A stretch of DNA of 64,000 bases, taken from NCBI GenBank assembly GCA_003255025.1, contig QANY01009110.1, positions 1,054,001-1,118,000 on the forward strand, in the 5' to 3' direction. The position numbers were made by a program, and so were the translations under genes. The stretch is from Datisca glomerata. Taxonomy: Eukaryota; Streptophyta; Magnoliopsida; Cucurbitales; Datiscaceae. Shown piece by piece: positions 35,159 through 49,581 of the stretch (position 1 is the first letter of the stretch; every line of letters starts with the position of its first letter). A model generated the notes under the pieces. That model was not told the origin of the DNA. It did not search any database and saw only the letters and a program-made list of their open reading frames with translations.

Positions 35159-38100
35159 TCAGAAATCTGACTTCACGAGCTTGACTCGAGGTTTTAAAAT
35201 AATGTTGTCAAAGGGCTCTGGTTGTTCAACATGGATATAATCCCTCGTCTTAAGCACCTGCAAGTGGAAACTACTAGTTGAAAAACAACAGAACTTTCTT
35301 TCAAGAAACACAAGGAATAGAATGGATGCAAAGCAGGTTAAATATGAACCCCCGATATAGATAAAGTTATTGGAGACCAGTTTTGTCTTTAAAAAAATGA
35401 TGTCATGATAAAACTCATTGCCACCAAGGAATTCAAATCTTGGATTAATATCACCATCCTAAAACTCTACTTCCAAGAGTTCTGGAGTTATCATCTAAAC
35501 AAATTTACAGCATTTTTCTCTCTTCTTCATAAATCTTTCTCATTCGTCTTTAAGTTTATTCCTTCAAAGTAACTTTTGAATCTTTGTCTAATGCCTTGTG
35601 CCATGTACAACTCTTAAAAAAACGAATGAGTGTAGTCATCACCACTGTGGATCTTAAGATCTATACAAGGATTAGCATAGAAAAAAGAAGATGGAAAAAC
35701 ATACCAATGTTTCAAAGAACATTCTCGATGCTTCTTTCCGTGATTTACCAACCAGTAAGGAGTCCATGGAAAGAACATTTCTTCCACTTACAGAGTCCTT
35801 TTCAAATTGTGCCTGGAGATATTTCGCAACAGCCCTATAAAGAGAAAAGGAGAAAGGTAAGTTGGGGTGGTGTCGGAGAAGTAAATTGCATGTGAATTTA
35901 ATACTATGCAACAGGTAACTCCTCAGAGGAACAAGAAATATACCAACTGCAGATCCTAATTAATAAATTGTTTAGATAACTTAGAGACTGTTCTCAAAAG
36001 TTAAAAAGGTGTAGGTACCTGGTGCGGGAAGACCATCCAGTGTTCTCCACGAGACGAGTTTCATCACCACCTGGTATAGATTCTTCATCTTCATCAGCAA
36101 CCTCGTCATCATCCACATTCAAAAATTCTGGAAAACAATAATATCAGCCAGTATTTTTACATAACCCTCAAACTTGTGCAACTTAAAATACAAATAAACA
36201 CAACAAACATTTCAATAAAAGCACAGTAAGGCTGGATATGTTGCTCAATGATCTTTGTGAAATTTTTCCAGTTGATAACAATATACAAATGGGTGAATAA
36301 CATCATAGCAATGCCATTTTAGTTTGATGACTTGCTTTATTGAGTCTGACAAATATACAGGCCATATGAGTTATATGTGATTATATTGAAGCTACAACAG
36401 AAACAATCAACAAAATTTTTGAAGGTCGATCTAACTCTTAGTACACAAGAGCATTGGAAATTTGGCAATTACGACTAGCAAAAATGCTACAGGGCGTTTT
36501 AAATTTTATTGTGAATAGATAAGACTTCCACCAGAAATACTATTCTTTCGGTCGAACCAACAGATTTGGATGACTTACTTCAAAGGTACTAAAACCAGAC
36601 AGTAATATTAGGAACATGCAAGACATTAAATTAATAATCAGTATCAAAGCAAGAAGAGATCAGAGATGTAAACCTGTATCATTTCCAGCTGGGAATTCTT
36701 CAAAGGCCTACACAATAATACCAATTGGTTAGACTTAAGGCACGCAATCATGAAGGAAAAGCAAACTCCACATCTGACCCAATGGAAACAAAAATCAGTT
36801 TCAGTCACTCTAAAACTGTGTAACGTATAATATGTGAGATCAAACTCCAAAAACACCTATAATGCAGTAGGCTATAACAATGGATACAGCATACTACATT
36901 ACAACGACATATATTCAAATTCTGTCAGCTCAAGCTTTCTGTGTAAACAGTATCCATGGCTTAGGTTTAAAATAGACAGAAAGAATAATCTTCTTTATCC
37001 TTTTTCCCCTCCAGTGAGGGAGAAGGAGAGGGGATCTGAGATGATGTGCACAAAACATATTTTCTAAAATTTGTTTTTCCAGGGGGGGAACAACAAAAGC
37101 ATGATCCATAAAACAAACCTATTCAATTGTCTCATCAAAAAGAACAAAAGAAAACCATTGCAAATATACCACAAGAATATAAGATGCAGAACTCACTCCA
37201 TGGTCATCCACAGCAAAATGATCAGGGACAGGGATCTCTGTACCCATGATATTCAGTACATCAGTTTCTGCGCACTCTGGATTTTCACAATCATTGCAAG
37301 AAGCACTTTTGACATGCACATCAAGTCCTACTGTATGTGAAATATCAATTTTAGCTCCTTCATCAGCCAAATAGCTTGAAGATGGGTCCTTGCTATCACT
37401 TTCCAGGTCTCCGAATCTAATTTCATCCTCATTAATAATTCCCAGGTTAGCATTCCTCATTTCTACGGTAGGTCTGTCATCGTTATAAGATTTGAACCCA
37501 TCATTTTCTGAAATTATGGTTGCAAGGGAGGCAATGGGTTCTGTACAATCCATGTAAACATCTCCTCCGAGTTCAGCATTATGATCAACGCTGATATCAA
37601 TACCCCCTTTAATATTTCTCATATCTAGAGTACCCGCATCTAAAACAGGCTCAAACTCCAACCTCCTTTCAGGTGAAAAGCATGAGGCGTCCATCTGAAG
37701 AGGAACATCAGCATCATCGGGATAGACAGATTTAGATTTATCCTTAACAGCGGTAGATGGAGACTCAACCCCATGAAATATAGATTCATTTGCTGTATCC
37801 AAAAGTTTGATATTCACTCTCTCAGTTTCCATTTCGGCAATCTCCTCAGGATGTTCATCTTGTGGTGTTTTAACATCCAAACTTTCTTCAATAGTCACTG
37901 CCAGCCCTTGAGTGCCAAAATTGTGAGATACCAAGTTAAATTCTCCAGCCTGTTCAGCCTCCATCTGAATGGGAAAATCGGTAGCCTGTGCTTCCAAATC
38001 GTTTCCGACTATTAATAGTTCAACGTCCTCTCCTGTTCCAATTTCTCCAGTAACATTGGGCCTTGCGATAGAGTCCACATCCTTCCTTACTTCTGAAGAA

Positions 38101-41100
38101 GCATCATCTTGGTAATTATCAGTAACCACAATTCCACTCAGATCAAGTTTTTCAGAAACCAATATCAGCTCTGACGGTGTACCTGAAAGACGCAACATCA
38201 AAATGAACTCAGTTAGCTTCTAAACCCTCCCTAGTCTGAAAAAAGAGAGCCAATACCGTGAAGACTAGGAACAATCTCAGGATTATTTTATTTTATAGGA
38301 AATGCAATTATATTAAAAAAAACCGTGTTCAGGATTAAACAAACTGTGTAACAAAGAAATCACAAGAACTAGGCCAGAAACATTAATATAACAACCAAGT
38401 GATATTTTTATGCACATTATCCAGCTAAGCTATCAGTTGAAACTGAAAATTTTTTACTAAATATCTAAGTTGCCACTTGTTGAAAACAAATAAATTTGTT
38501 AAATGAATGATAAAATCTATAAAATCTCCATAATAGTCTTGGGTGCATCAATAAGTTGGTAATCCTTCTTTCCAAATTGTCCAAAGCTGCATTCCACACC
38601 ATTGTCCATGCTTGTTAGGATGTTATGGAGTTTCAGGATTCTAGCCTTGAGTACTGACGTGACAGTAAAGTTTCCAAACGTAGGGCAATCCCATAAAGCT
38701 AAAGGGAACAAGATATGGATATCCAATCACCACACCGTCTATCACGCTAAAATATAGTTTTCTACCAGTTTCCACCTTAATCTAAATGATTGCTAAAGCA
38801 AAAGTAGTATTGTAATTTCCTCTTAATACCTTCCAATGCAACAACCACTGGAGTTGAGAGGCAACCCGAGCTCCAGCCACCATATACGATTCAATTTCTA
38901 AACAAAGCATCACCGGAAGCCCCACTCTTAAGTCTCAAATCACACATATGGACAGGTCTACACACCTTTTCCCACTTCACCATATGGATTTACAAATTTT
39001 ACATAAAAACTTTACAATCCATTGGCTATTGAGGCGAGGATGCAAGACATGAAGTACACAACAAGATAGGCAAGCTCTTCATCAACGTTATCCGGTCTGA
39101 AGTTTTGCTAAAAGCGTCCAGCACCAGACACCATACACTTTTAGGTTGGCCTTAGCCCACAAAGGAAGTTCTAGATAGTGTGAAGGCTGCAACCACTTTA
39201 TAGTTCAAAGATCCTAGCCAAATGATGCATGTCACCAACTGAGCCTATCAGGACAAATAAGCTACCTCCACGATTGGCATATTTTTTGGAGTAATCAAAC
39301 AAATGCCTTCTCAGACCAACCAACTTGGACAATACAATTACCAGCTTACCACTACCTTAAGGGTTCTAGTTATGACAACCTTGACAATAGCTATATCCTA
39401 TATTTATGTTTTATGAATTTATGAACATATAAGTTGAAATGCCCAGCTTGATCACTCCTTAAATTTAGGTGTCCAGGAGAGGAATACTGGAGGCTTATAA
39501 CCAACCAGAATTTTGCATGTCACCAACTGAGCCTATCAGGACAAATAAGCTACCTCCACGATTGGCATATTTTTTGGAGTAATCAAACAAATGCCTTCTC
39601 AGACCAACCAACTTGGACAATACAATTACCAGTTTACCACTACCTTAAGGGTTCTAGCTATGACAACCTTGACAATAGATATATCCTATATTTATGTTTT
39701 ATGAATTTATGAGCATATAAGTTGAAATGCCCAGCTTCAACACTCCTTAAATTTAGGTATCCAGGAGAGGAGTACTAGAGGCTTATAACCAGTCAGAATG
39801 GACATATTAGGCAACGTGGAACGACATTCCAACACACCTCCTCTGGACCACAACACGGTTGGTTTCCGAACTAAACAACATACCAAACAATCCAAACTAA
39901 ACGAACAAGGAGCCGAACTAAAGCGGCACAAACAAATGCCCAACCAAACTCTACCAATTTGAATAACCCAACCCGATCAATCCTTAAAACCTAGATGTTA
40001 AGGAGAGGGTACTACAACCTTATAACCAGGGAATGTGCAGATTTAGGTAACGTGGGAAAACATTTCAACAATATATAGCTAGCTTGTCTATAATTAAGTG
40101 ACATGTATCAATTTTGATTAGCTTGAATTTGTGAACATGAGTAACTATAACGCATGTTATGTAGCTATGCATTATGCATGAATTAATTATATATGTAATA
40201 TGCATACAAAATGCAAGATTTATAGATGACAAGACTTGAGCCTAAAGCACATCGTGCTCTTTTGTGGTGGACGGAGAAATACTGATTTTTTATGAAAACT
40301 CACCAGTAAATATAGGTTCACTGAAAATTCCATCCTCCAAATATTGTCTTTGGATCATCAAAATTTCCGGGCGGGTGCAAGGAGCTTTTTTTCTAACACG
40401 GCGAATGTCTTCAGTACTTGTCAACTGTTCGCGTATCATACTTGAGAAGAAAGGCAGACAAGTTGTTAGTGATTTTCCAAAGCAGTCAATATCAATTTAC
40501 CACAACTAACATCTAGAATAATAATTCTTCTTAAATAAGAAAAAATCTTATTGGAACTTTTCTTTATATGAAACCAAAACTTTCATTAAATAAGAAAACC
40601 TATAGCTGCTACAATATAAACATATTCTAACAATATTCAAAGCGAAAACTGTAGTATATTAATATTCACTTTAGACATATTGCACCAGAACATACACTCG
40701 TATCACTCTCGAAAAGAATGTTACCAGCTTATCAAATTAAAAAACAAGTTATAACAGAAAAATGCAGGTTGATAAAGCTAAGAAAGGATGGTGAAGAATA
40801 TTTTATGCACTGAAAAAAATCATTGATGAGAAATTAATACGAATATCCTTGCCAAAAGAATTTAGTACGGTAAATGAATAAAGAAATTATAGTAGGTGAT
40901 ACGTGAGCGTAGAAAGGAAACAACTGCAAATAAGACATACTCGCCATGCAAAACCATGGTATCATCTATGAGCACTTTCCTCTTTGTTGTGCTAGACCGG
41001 ACTGTGGACCGTGGGCGCTTCATGGATGTAATCTCAGGCGCAGGTGGTGTGAGCTTCATTTTCAAAACAGAAGATCTTCTTCCAACTGAAGCGAACGGAA

Positions 41101-44100
41101 AACAGTTGATTTAGAGAATCTCAATCAACCAATCGGGAGCGAACAAATAATCTTTATTGGAAAGAGATGAAAAAGGATGGCTTGCACAAATTTATGTCAT
41201 TCTAATAAGCAGAAAAAGGTGTTGTGGAGAAATTCGATTTTCGCAGTCCTTTGAGTGCGGTGGATCGAGAGAAATTGCAGACTTTTTTAAGATTGCACAT
41301 CAGATTTTCATGTGTTAAAGATAAAAGTGGTTGTGCTATCCTCTTTTTGGTCGCCTATATCTAAGCTGTGTAGGTATATTCATTTGTCTCTAATATTTTC
41401 TGATTAGGAGAGTTCATGGATGTAATTTAGTTTTGATGTAATTTAGTTTTGATAATTTCTTTGAACCTGTTGGTGGATTCCTTATCCACCTAGAACTCTT
41501 TTGTAATTCCTTTTCTTAATATATGTGTGTTTCTTATCAAAAGAAAGTAACAATTTGATACCTAAAATAGAAGACAACAAATCATCATCATCAGGGATGG
41601 ATTCTGTAGTATTCTTGTATCCGGCCACCCCAATCGATTCGACTGAGTTCAAACTTTGCATTGTTAGAGTACTTTCTGTAAAACTTCGCTTCTTTCCAGT
41701 TATAACATTGATCCCAGCACCATCCACGTCATTCTCAGGTACAACATCTTTGTCAGGTGTAGAAAGATTCAGAAACAAATTGTTTCGACCACTGAGATCC
41801 TCTGGTACAGAGAGCAACTTTTCAGGTGCAGACAACTCAGAAGTTATGGAACTATTTAGATTAGCCAACTGAATATCACTACGATTGTCCAGCTGCCTGT
41901 CTGAATCCCTGCATTCAGTCTGATTTCCCCCAGAGAAAGCAGATTCGTATATATCTTTTTCTAAACCCAGTTTTGTACCATCATTTACATGGTGTTTTTC
42001 ACCTGAAACACAAAAAACTCATTAGACTACGGCAATGAAGACTCCCAATGAAATTATCACAAGGGGCTAGAGAAGAATTTAAATGGTGTCTTACCTCCAC
42101 AATATGGCTTCTCAGGTCGGCCAAAAACAGAGTTGCATGCCTGAAGCCATGGTTTTTCAACAAATGGCATCTCATTGGGAGAAACAGATTCGGAAATTCC
42201 AGTATCCTTTGACTCCTCATTAGACTGACATTCAGCATTGATGACCTCAGCCTCAGGTATGAAAGGTGATTCCTGCAGACAAGCATCAGATACTTTTGCT
42301 TCACTAGGCGAGAGCATTTCTTCGGCATTGCATGAGGGATTAAGTGATGTTTGATCTTCCACCAAACAACGTAGTGCTAAAGCTCCACTTGAAGATGTTT
42401 TATGACTGGGGTCCACCGGATCATTGTTGAAAACACAACTAGGAGCTCCAATATTGTCCCCTATTCTATCCCCTCTGGCATCATAATCGACATTCATTTG
42501 ATCTATGCAAAGTGTACTGCAGTCTTTGTTTATTACATCTACATTACATGCATCTTCCCGGCCATCCAATGCACCAGTTCCTTCTGAACATTTAGACACC
42601 AACCTTAAGAAACTAGTTTACTTGTAGAAAACAGAGAAACAGAACAACTTATATTCTTAAGAAACTAGTTTACTTGTAAAAAACAGAGAAACAGAACAAC
42701 TTATATTTACTTATATTCTGTAGAGGATATCTTGTGCTCTCTTTTAGCATTAACAATATTCATTTGTTTCTAAAAAAAATTAAACACAATAAAAAGGTTG
42801 AAAGATAATTACCTTCCAGCATGTGCTCCGTAGCAGATACAGTCGACGGTAAATCCCTTTCAGGTTTCACCAGTTTGTTCTCTATGTCAGATGAAAGATA
42901 GCCATTCTCCTCAGAATGCACGGATCCATTAGTCCCGTTATGGGAAGACCAACGGGATTTATCATTATCCCCAACGTAATGATCCAAGTTGCTGGTTGCA
43001 ATTTTTTCACTGCCCTCTACTAATTCTAACACATTATGATCCTCTGATTCCAGATGATCATCACATGCCAAAGCCTCTTGAACACTTGATAAGTTTGGCT
43101 CCTCAACTAGTCCGGGAGTAGATGGAGCCTGAGCATACTCAACAACCTCAGTACTTGCTGCTAGAACTTCATTCTGTTAAGAAGTTATGAATGTATACTC
43201 ATCTAACTGAGATGCCAATAATAAAATATGCACAACAAAAAATTCTTCCCATCAAGATGAGCGGTAATAGAGAAACTAATATGAACCAAAAAGAGAAATA
43301 AAAATAATACATAAAAATTTGAATCACCAGATGAATTTAATCACTAAAAATAACCTGATCTCCATTAAGATTCACCAACACGGGTTCTGAAGTTTCTGCT
43401 ATTATCTCATCACTTTTATCATTCATTTCCAGTGGTGTGACTGGTTCGGATGCTTCTGGATTGACACTGCAATTATAGTAAAGAACAAAGGTGCTTAAGG
43501 AAACGTGTACAATTTCATGGATCAACCAGCAAAAACAGTGACCAGCGACATCAGTAACAGTCTACTAAATTACAGCCTCTTAGTAACAAGACTCAAGTTT
43601 TATTAGGAAAGTAAACAAGTATGATAAAATTTAACACAGCAGGAATGTGACAAAATCTAATTCCATGAAAGAAGATCTCTATTAAAAATAATAATCAACG
43701 TAATATGTCATTTTTCATGACCCGGAACTCCAACCCAGCAAGGCCCATTTGGACCCACCCAGGCGGCACCAAACGGGTGAGGTGAAATGATTGCCGCCTG
43801 CCCATTGACACACAGCCACTAATTCACCAGGCAAACCACAAGTGGGGAGTCGAACCTCGGACCTTGGAGCACAAGACCCAACTTCGCCCTTACCACTTGC
43901 GCTAGCCCGGCTGGGCATCACAAAAAGATAATGCATTTCCAATATTTTACTGCTATTATTTTAATAAGAAACGTTACTTTTCGTTCATCCGCAAAAATAT
44001 ACAAATGAGGATAAGCTATCCTCACTGAGGAATTGACGTCTCTCCAGTTTGAGAGAACCAAAAAGAATAGAAAAATCCTTTAAAATATTAGAATTATAAT

Positions 44101-47100
44101 CCCACTCTGAAGCAATAAACTTAACATTATTCCACAAAAATTACATCTTATGACTTTGTTCAAAAATACGTTCTTTCCGACCAAATGATCTCAACAATCC
44201 ATAGGATAGCAAAAAGAACACATGAATCTTCTTTCACTTCTTCACCCCTCTGGCAAAAGAAAGTGAAAGAAAATCTTATACATCACCCGGATTAATTTAA
44301 AAACTTTCAAAAGCTTATATCACAATTGAGAGGAAAGTGGGCAACTGAAAAACAAGTGATCTAGTGATTGGCTAACATTTTGGCATCTAATGCACCAGTT
44401 AGGAGAGAAGCATGCCTTAGGATACTTCCTCTCCAGGAGATCAAAAGTATTCACCTCAAGACAACAAGCCCCCCAAGAACTAAACCTTATAATGGATGCC
44501 TGATTTCCATATGATTTTCCTATGAGCAAAGGGAGTAAGATTCAACGGTTTTGACAAAGCTTGAAGAAAAGATTTGCTAGTAAACTCATTAGAACTTTCA
44601 AAATATCAAATCCTATCATCTCGCCGTGAAGAATTCAGTAAGACTTGGTTGAGGCAGGCTAGTCGATCATTTAATTCAATCAATTCATAGGGGATAAAAT
44701 CCCTCCTGAAGATTAGATTCCATGATGAAGGAAAAGTAAGAGGTTGGTGGGCCTGGAGGTGATTATAGCAGTTTATTAGAGGCTAACCGATAAATAGATG
44801 GAAGCGAGTGTGGAAAAGTTCCTCCCCCGACCATCTATCCTCCCAATGGGAAGCGAGTATGGACTATTCCTTCCTCCACCATCCATCCCCCAGAAACAAG
44901 GCAAAGAACAACCTCCTACAGTTCATTTTATGCCTTCTAAGAAAGAGGGAAGTTCATGAGAAGCGAATTTTCATGGCTTCTAGGAGCCTTATTCCTATTA
45001 GCAAGGTCGTCCGGCCCTAAACCCTCTACCCTCCTTAGCTCTAGACACCCTATTCCAACCCACTAGGATGGCCCTTCCCATCCTCATGAACACTGATCTG
45101 AGAACATAACAAATGTATAGATCCCTTACAAAAGTTCAATTTCAAATACTTATCACTAATTGTTTATTTTTCATGATTTTAATTTTAACAGAAAAAAAAG
45201 CCTAAATGTAGTAATTTTAAGGGCGCAAAGGATAAATGTAAAGAGGCACTAAACCACCTTCCCGAACTACCCATACATTTACAATATGAGACAAGGCAAA
45301 GGACATGTGCTTCAACCAGCTACTGCACAAGCAATTAAACAGTATGAGGCACCATCTGATTCTCACCATGGAAATATTTTTAAACATGGGTAACCACACT
45401 TATAATACAATGTTTTAATCTACTATCAAGTCAACAAAGACTTTTCAGTTTTTACTAAATCACAATATTTGAAGAAGTTTAATATACGGTCCCTTTTGCA
45501 CAAAATATTTGCAAAACTGCAACCTGCATATCAGTCCAAGTTCAAAATAATCATGTTCTTGTGTGTGTGTGCGCGTATTTACAAATTACTCTAACAAATG
45601 GTAAAAATATAGACGCTGAAATCATGATTACACACAAAACACACATGTGAAATTACACACAACAAGCTTCTAAAAAGACGACTACACAGCAATACAAAAG
45701 ATATTAGGAGAGCTTACTCTGGAACTCCCTCGTGAGTTGCAACCTTATCCAAGAAAAGTTCCTGTTTCACATACAAAGAAGACAACAGTTAGGTAATCAA
45801 GTATACCTAAAATATTAGCATGTATGAAGAAAACCATAAAATATCCCAACCCCCCAGTTCTTTCACACATAAAATATTTAATACCACTAGATCAGATTTG
45901 GACAATTTCTTGGTAGGAGTAAAAGTTTCCAGGTAAATAATATGATAAGCTAGCTATTCCAACAAACTTTGATGTTAATCAGTGAGAAAATGGATGTATC
46001 TTCGAATGATGATATCCTTTCTTTAGGCATCAGTACTAAAAGAAACGCCTCCACAGTAACAGCATGACAGACAACTTACACGAAAGTTGTTGTGCAAGCT
46101 TCTCAACGCAAACATGTTTAATCAGGTCAAACATTCAACCCATTTTGCACAATGCTTATAAAAGCTCAAGTCTCCTATTGGGTTCAGAGACATATTTGTT
46201 CAACTCATCTATTCCCTCTACTGTTTATTCAAAACTCTGAACTGTTCAACGTATGTTCCTTCTCCGAGAACTATTTACAAAAATTAATTGAATCAAAGAA
46301 TTGCAAAGATTGGTCTCGCACTTAAAATCAAGTGGTTTCCATGTTTATACGACATCAGTAATTAAGATAATTAAGAAATCAAGATAATTATGAAGTTCAC
46401 TAAAAGCATGTTGTGCTCTAGTTCATTTTTATGTCATCCCCAAATCAACAAATATTGATATACCCCAGTTGTGCTTCAACCTGCTCATCAAATAATTACA
46501 CTTGGAGCCTCTACCCCATAAATATAGGATGTTGATGAGGTCATAGAGTCAAAAAAGCAATCAATGGCCCATGCCAAGACTTTGGGTGCACTCAATACAT
46601 TGATCTGGTAATCTCTATACTTCTGCAACTACTCATTTTTTATGGTGAAGAGTACTAGTTGATGCCCCTTTGCATTTGACTAGCAAACTCCGTCGTTGAA
46701 CTTCCCGCAATCCACACCGCCAATTATTTTAATTCCGTCAAGTTCGGTGTGCCTAGAACACAAATGAAAGGATTTGCCCTAACCATTGGACTATGCCCAT
46801 GTGATATACTCTTTCTGTACTTGTTCTATAATTACAAGTCCTTTTTTATTATGACAACGCCAAATGATAAAACCAATGTTTCGCATCTTTCCCCAAATTT
46901 GATATTCCAGAGGCAGATACTAAATGACACTAAATACCATTAGTTATTACCTCATCAAGGTCCAAACCAATTAGTGAAGCATCTCCATCGCCAAAACGCT
47001 CTACGTAACACCACCAAAGACAGAGTCCAATCAGTTATTTTCCATTAAATATTAATAAATACTAATTACTAAATGATACATCACAACAAGCAGAAGAACT

Positions 47101-48600
47101 AACCATCCAGTCCAAACTGAGACGTAGAGTAAACCACACCCTCCATAGTATCTTGGAGTGTAATTTGCTCCCTAGAACTGATGTGATGATCCACATAATT
47201 ACTGCAGCAAGACTAGATGTTAACACACAAAAATTCTTCTAGTAATAAGGTCGCCTTGGTCACATGCGTGATAAAGAAAGGGAACTAACCCCTGATAAAT
47301 TTCATTATCTGGCAGCTCAAAATCATCAAGATCAAATGTCTCAGGAAGGGTGATAGAATGATATGGTGCAGTAGATTCTTCTGGCGGTAAATCAACTGCA
47401 GTGGAACGAAAAGCTTGCTTTACTTTTAGCAGAGCCTCACTGCAATCGTCAAAAAGGTAGTTCACCTTTCTAGAGTAAATCCTCACTACACCAAGCAGCA
47501 GATGACTGGACAACCGGAGTGCAATCGGTACATCAGGAAAAATAATTGAATCTGTTGAAATAAAACAAACCATATAATCATATAAAAAAGAGCCAATTAT
47601 CATTGAGGATAACCAAAAATCTAAAAACATAAGAATCTACAGCTCAAAATAGAGTCATAATCAGATTTGTACCATTCTATATATGAAAAATGTGAAAACA
47701 TCATAACGACGTGTATTTTTCTTAAAAAAACCTCAAGCATAATACCATAAGTCTATACCATACGAGCAAGGATTCCAGTTTTCTTGTTCACAACAATGGC
47801 CGAACAGATATATGAAGGAAACAACTGTTATCCAGCTTCATAGTGCAATAGTGACAATGATTGAGGTGTAGCTTTTAGCGCAAAACTGACTTAAACAACA
47901 ACAGGCATATAGTGCGAGACCATAGTGGGGATCACCAGGTGTCAGGAAAAGGCAAGATGTCCGTGACACACTTTTCATTCCCATTTGTTTAAATTTAAAA
48001 TAGTACTAATATGAATATTCTGGAAAGCAAACAAAACAAACATATAGTCAGAGTAAGTTTCTTTCTTCAAATCCTCAACTCAACATAAGTCCCTACGACT
48101 AGAAACATTCAACGGAATTTAAAATGATACTACTTGTCATATTAGCTCAATTAATAATATATTTCACTGGCTTTGACTGATAACTGTATGGGTATTAGAA
48201 TCACTCTACTGCAGAACATGAATGACTACTCGATGAAGTTTACAACAAATTCCAACCTCTAATCTGGTCCTAGATCAATCGTTTTCAAGAACTTTTACCG
48301 AGTGTTAGCATAGAATGTGACTTGGTTAACGAACTCATTCGAACATCTCTCACAACAGATGAGGGAAAAACAGAGTACCTCTTTATTTAGAATTTTTATA
48401 TTCTTTATCTTCAGTAATGTTACCAACTATACAGAAGCTTTAAAAGAGTAGAGAATAAAAAAATAACAATACTAACCTACAGAGACCCCAATGTCCGTGT
48501 CAGCAACCTGATTCTTACGAAGCTTCCTCTCCAGATGTGCTGCAATCCATATGGTACCAAGCGGCCCTTTCTTGGCCAATATAAACTGAGAATAAAACAT
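35159..48600 (-). CDS. SYN4: Cohesin kleisin subunit RAD21/SCC1, SYN4 (RAD21.3) type
   Basis: Sixteen coding exons, high to low: 48477-48600, 47290-47551, 47104-47201, 46951-47000, 45718-45761, 43355-43466, 42813-43173, 42095-42583, 41562-42002, 40941-41085, 40304-40440, 37197-38182, 36674-36707, 36019-36127, 35705-35834, 35159-35257. They sum to 3,621 nt (1,206 aa plus stop) with all phases matching. The product is the kleisin that closes the cohesin ring around SMC1/SMC3 and holds sister chromatids until separase cuts it. Residues 1-110 are the Rad21/Rec8 N-terminal domain ([20 protein letters not shown]). Around 690-760 lies the conserved middle region (KRPR..., [22 protein letters not shown]). 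The last ~65 residues are the winged helix ([27 protein letters not shown], ...KSDF). The long acidic middle, mostly exons 7-9 and 12, is expected to be disordered. Assignment to the SYN4 type rests on length and on the neighbouring acetolactate synthase gene. Confidence 0.93.
39227..39802. repeat. 288-bp tandem duplication in a cohesin intron
   Basis: Two nearly identical 288-bp copies (39227-39514 and 39515-39802) start GCATGTCACCAACTGAGCCT and end with GGCTTATAACCA.(C/T)CAGAAT. A third, degenerate copy of the unit's end (CCTTAAAACCTAGATG...CTTATAACCAGG) follows at about 39,985-40,030. It lies in the 2.1-kb intron between exons 11 and 12. No coding content is recognised. Confidence 0.88.
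42605..42708. repeat. 52-bp tandem duplication in a cohesin intron
   Basis: TTAAGAAACTAGTTTACTTG and AAACAGAGAAACAGAACAAC recur after exactly 52 bp with one or two changes, in the intron between exons 7 and 8. Confidence 0.85.
43718..43918 (-). mobile_element. tRNA-derived SINE in a cohesin intron
   Basis: This GC-rich block of about 200 bp stands out in AT-rich intron sequence. On the minus strand it begins like a tRNA gene. A box-A-like GCTAGCGCAAGTGGTAAGGG is followed about 35 bp later by a perfect B box GGTTCGACTCC. A tRNA-unrelated body follows and ends GGAGTTCCGGGTCATGAAAA. Internal Pol III promoter boxes in this spacing define plant SINEs (Au-like families). The target duplication is not clear. 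It lies in intron 5, in the same orientation as the host gene. Confidence 0.78.
44320..44545 (-). pseudogene. LINE-type reverse transcriptase zinc-binding (zf-RVT) fragment
   Basis: The minus-strand frame reads [20 protein letters not shown] then [19 protein letters not shown]. This is the zf-RVT domain found after the reverse transcriptase in plant LINEs, with its CX2C and HX4C ligands intact. No upstream polymerase motifs are seen, and similar decayed sequence may extend to about 44,900. It lies in the same cohesin intron as the SINE. Confidence 0.75.
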
Positions 48601-49534
48601 CTCCTACCTCACCCCTGAAAACCTGAATTTCATACAACGATCTTATTCCAAAATACCTCTGCAATTACCAAATTCCATTCAAACCCATTACACAGGCTCA
48701 CAGATAACCCAATACTCCACCACGAGAAATACCCAAAAACTTAGCAACAACGCCGCCTCTTTCAGTACGGTAAATCCAAAAGGAAAACTTGAAAATGAAC
48801 AAAATCAAGTACTTTAAGGTAGAAACCCTAAGTCACTGGACAAAGCTGATTCCACCAAATTGTCCTCGGAAAATCGCAAATTCCCACTTCTATCAAGCAC
48901 TAGCTATCAAATTCCGAAAACGTTCCCGAAATTGCAAACATATCTTAAAAGCCCTAACTACTTGTCAGCTACTGCAAGATCACAAGAGCTTGAAGAACGA
49001 CTGGCAAAGAGAATGGCCCCATTCCACCAAAATTATCGTAATTGCAAAGAACCTTTCAAAATAATTCTGAAAATTGTAACTTTGAAACCATAAATTGATA
49101 AACTCAGAAGCACGAAAATTTAGCAGCGATTAACCAACAAAGCTGCGTTTGAGGAAGCTCCGAAAGTGAGTACGAGTCAAAGGAATAGAGTCGAGCTGGA
49201 GCTACTCTCGCAGTCTACTGAGTCATGGATCGGATAGAGTTGACTCGGAATTCGAACTCGGAGAGCGGAACAATCTGTGTATGTGAGAGAGAACGATGGG
49301 GGGAGGTGCTGATGAAGCGCCTTTTGTTTAGAGTTTGAAGATTTTCGAACACGAGTAATGGTTCAGTGTACGCGAGGCATATGCAGAGTTACTCGTGTCA
49401 TGATTATATTCGCCAAAACTTGAGCTCTGACACGTATCGATGTATAACTGGTAGGAAGAGAAGCGCCGTCTTAGGACAGGCTTGCTTGGGAGTTCAGAAC
49501 TATCAACTGATGCATCTATCCGCATATATAGGGA
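48601..49534 (-). promoter_or_regulatory. SYN4: 5' UTR and candidate promoter of the cohesin gene
   Basis: Upstream of the start codon the minus strand has an acceptor-like site (GAAATTCAG, near 48,625) and a GC-richer, UTR-like block at about 49,120-49,330. This suggests a 5' UTR intron of roughly 0.5 kb, as in many plant housekeeping genes. A TATA-like CCTATATATGCG lies at about 49,522-49,533. Exact UTR boundaries cannot be set by eye. Confidence 0.4.
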
Positions 49535-49581
49535 GGGAATCTGATCGTCTCCTATTCAATTTTAATCTCATGCTTCGTTAA

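Noticed and set aside
37773..38015. Plus-strand frames opposite the large cohesin exon
   Set aside because: They are shadows of exon 12, whose minus-strand frame has conserved splice sites and continues the kleisin in phase.
41999..42328. 109-codon minus-strand frame overlapping cohesin exon 8
   Set aside because: Wrong phase relative to the exons on both sides; only the 181-codon frame joins correctly.
43718..43918. A true tRNA gene
   Set aside because: The A and B boxes are present, but the flanking sequence cannot form the acceptor stem and the unit continues into a non-tRNA body, so a SINE is the better call.
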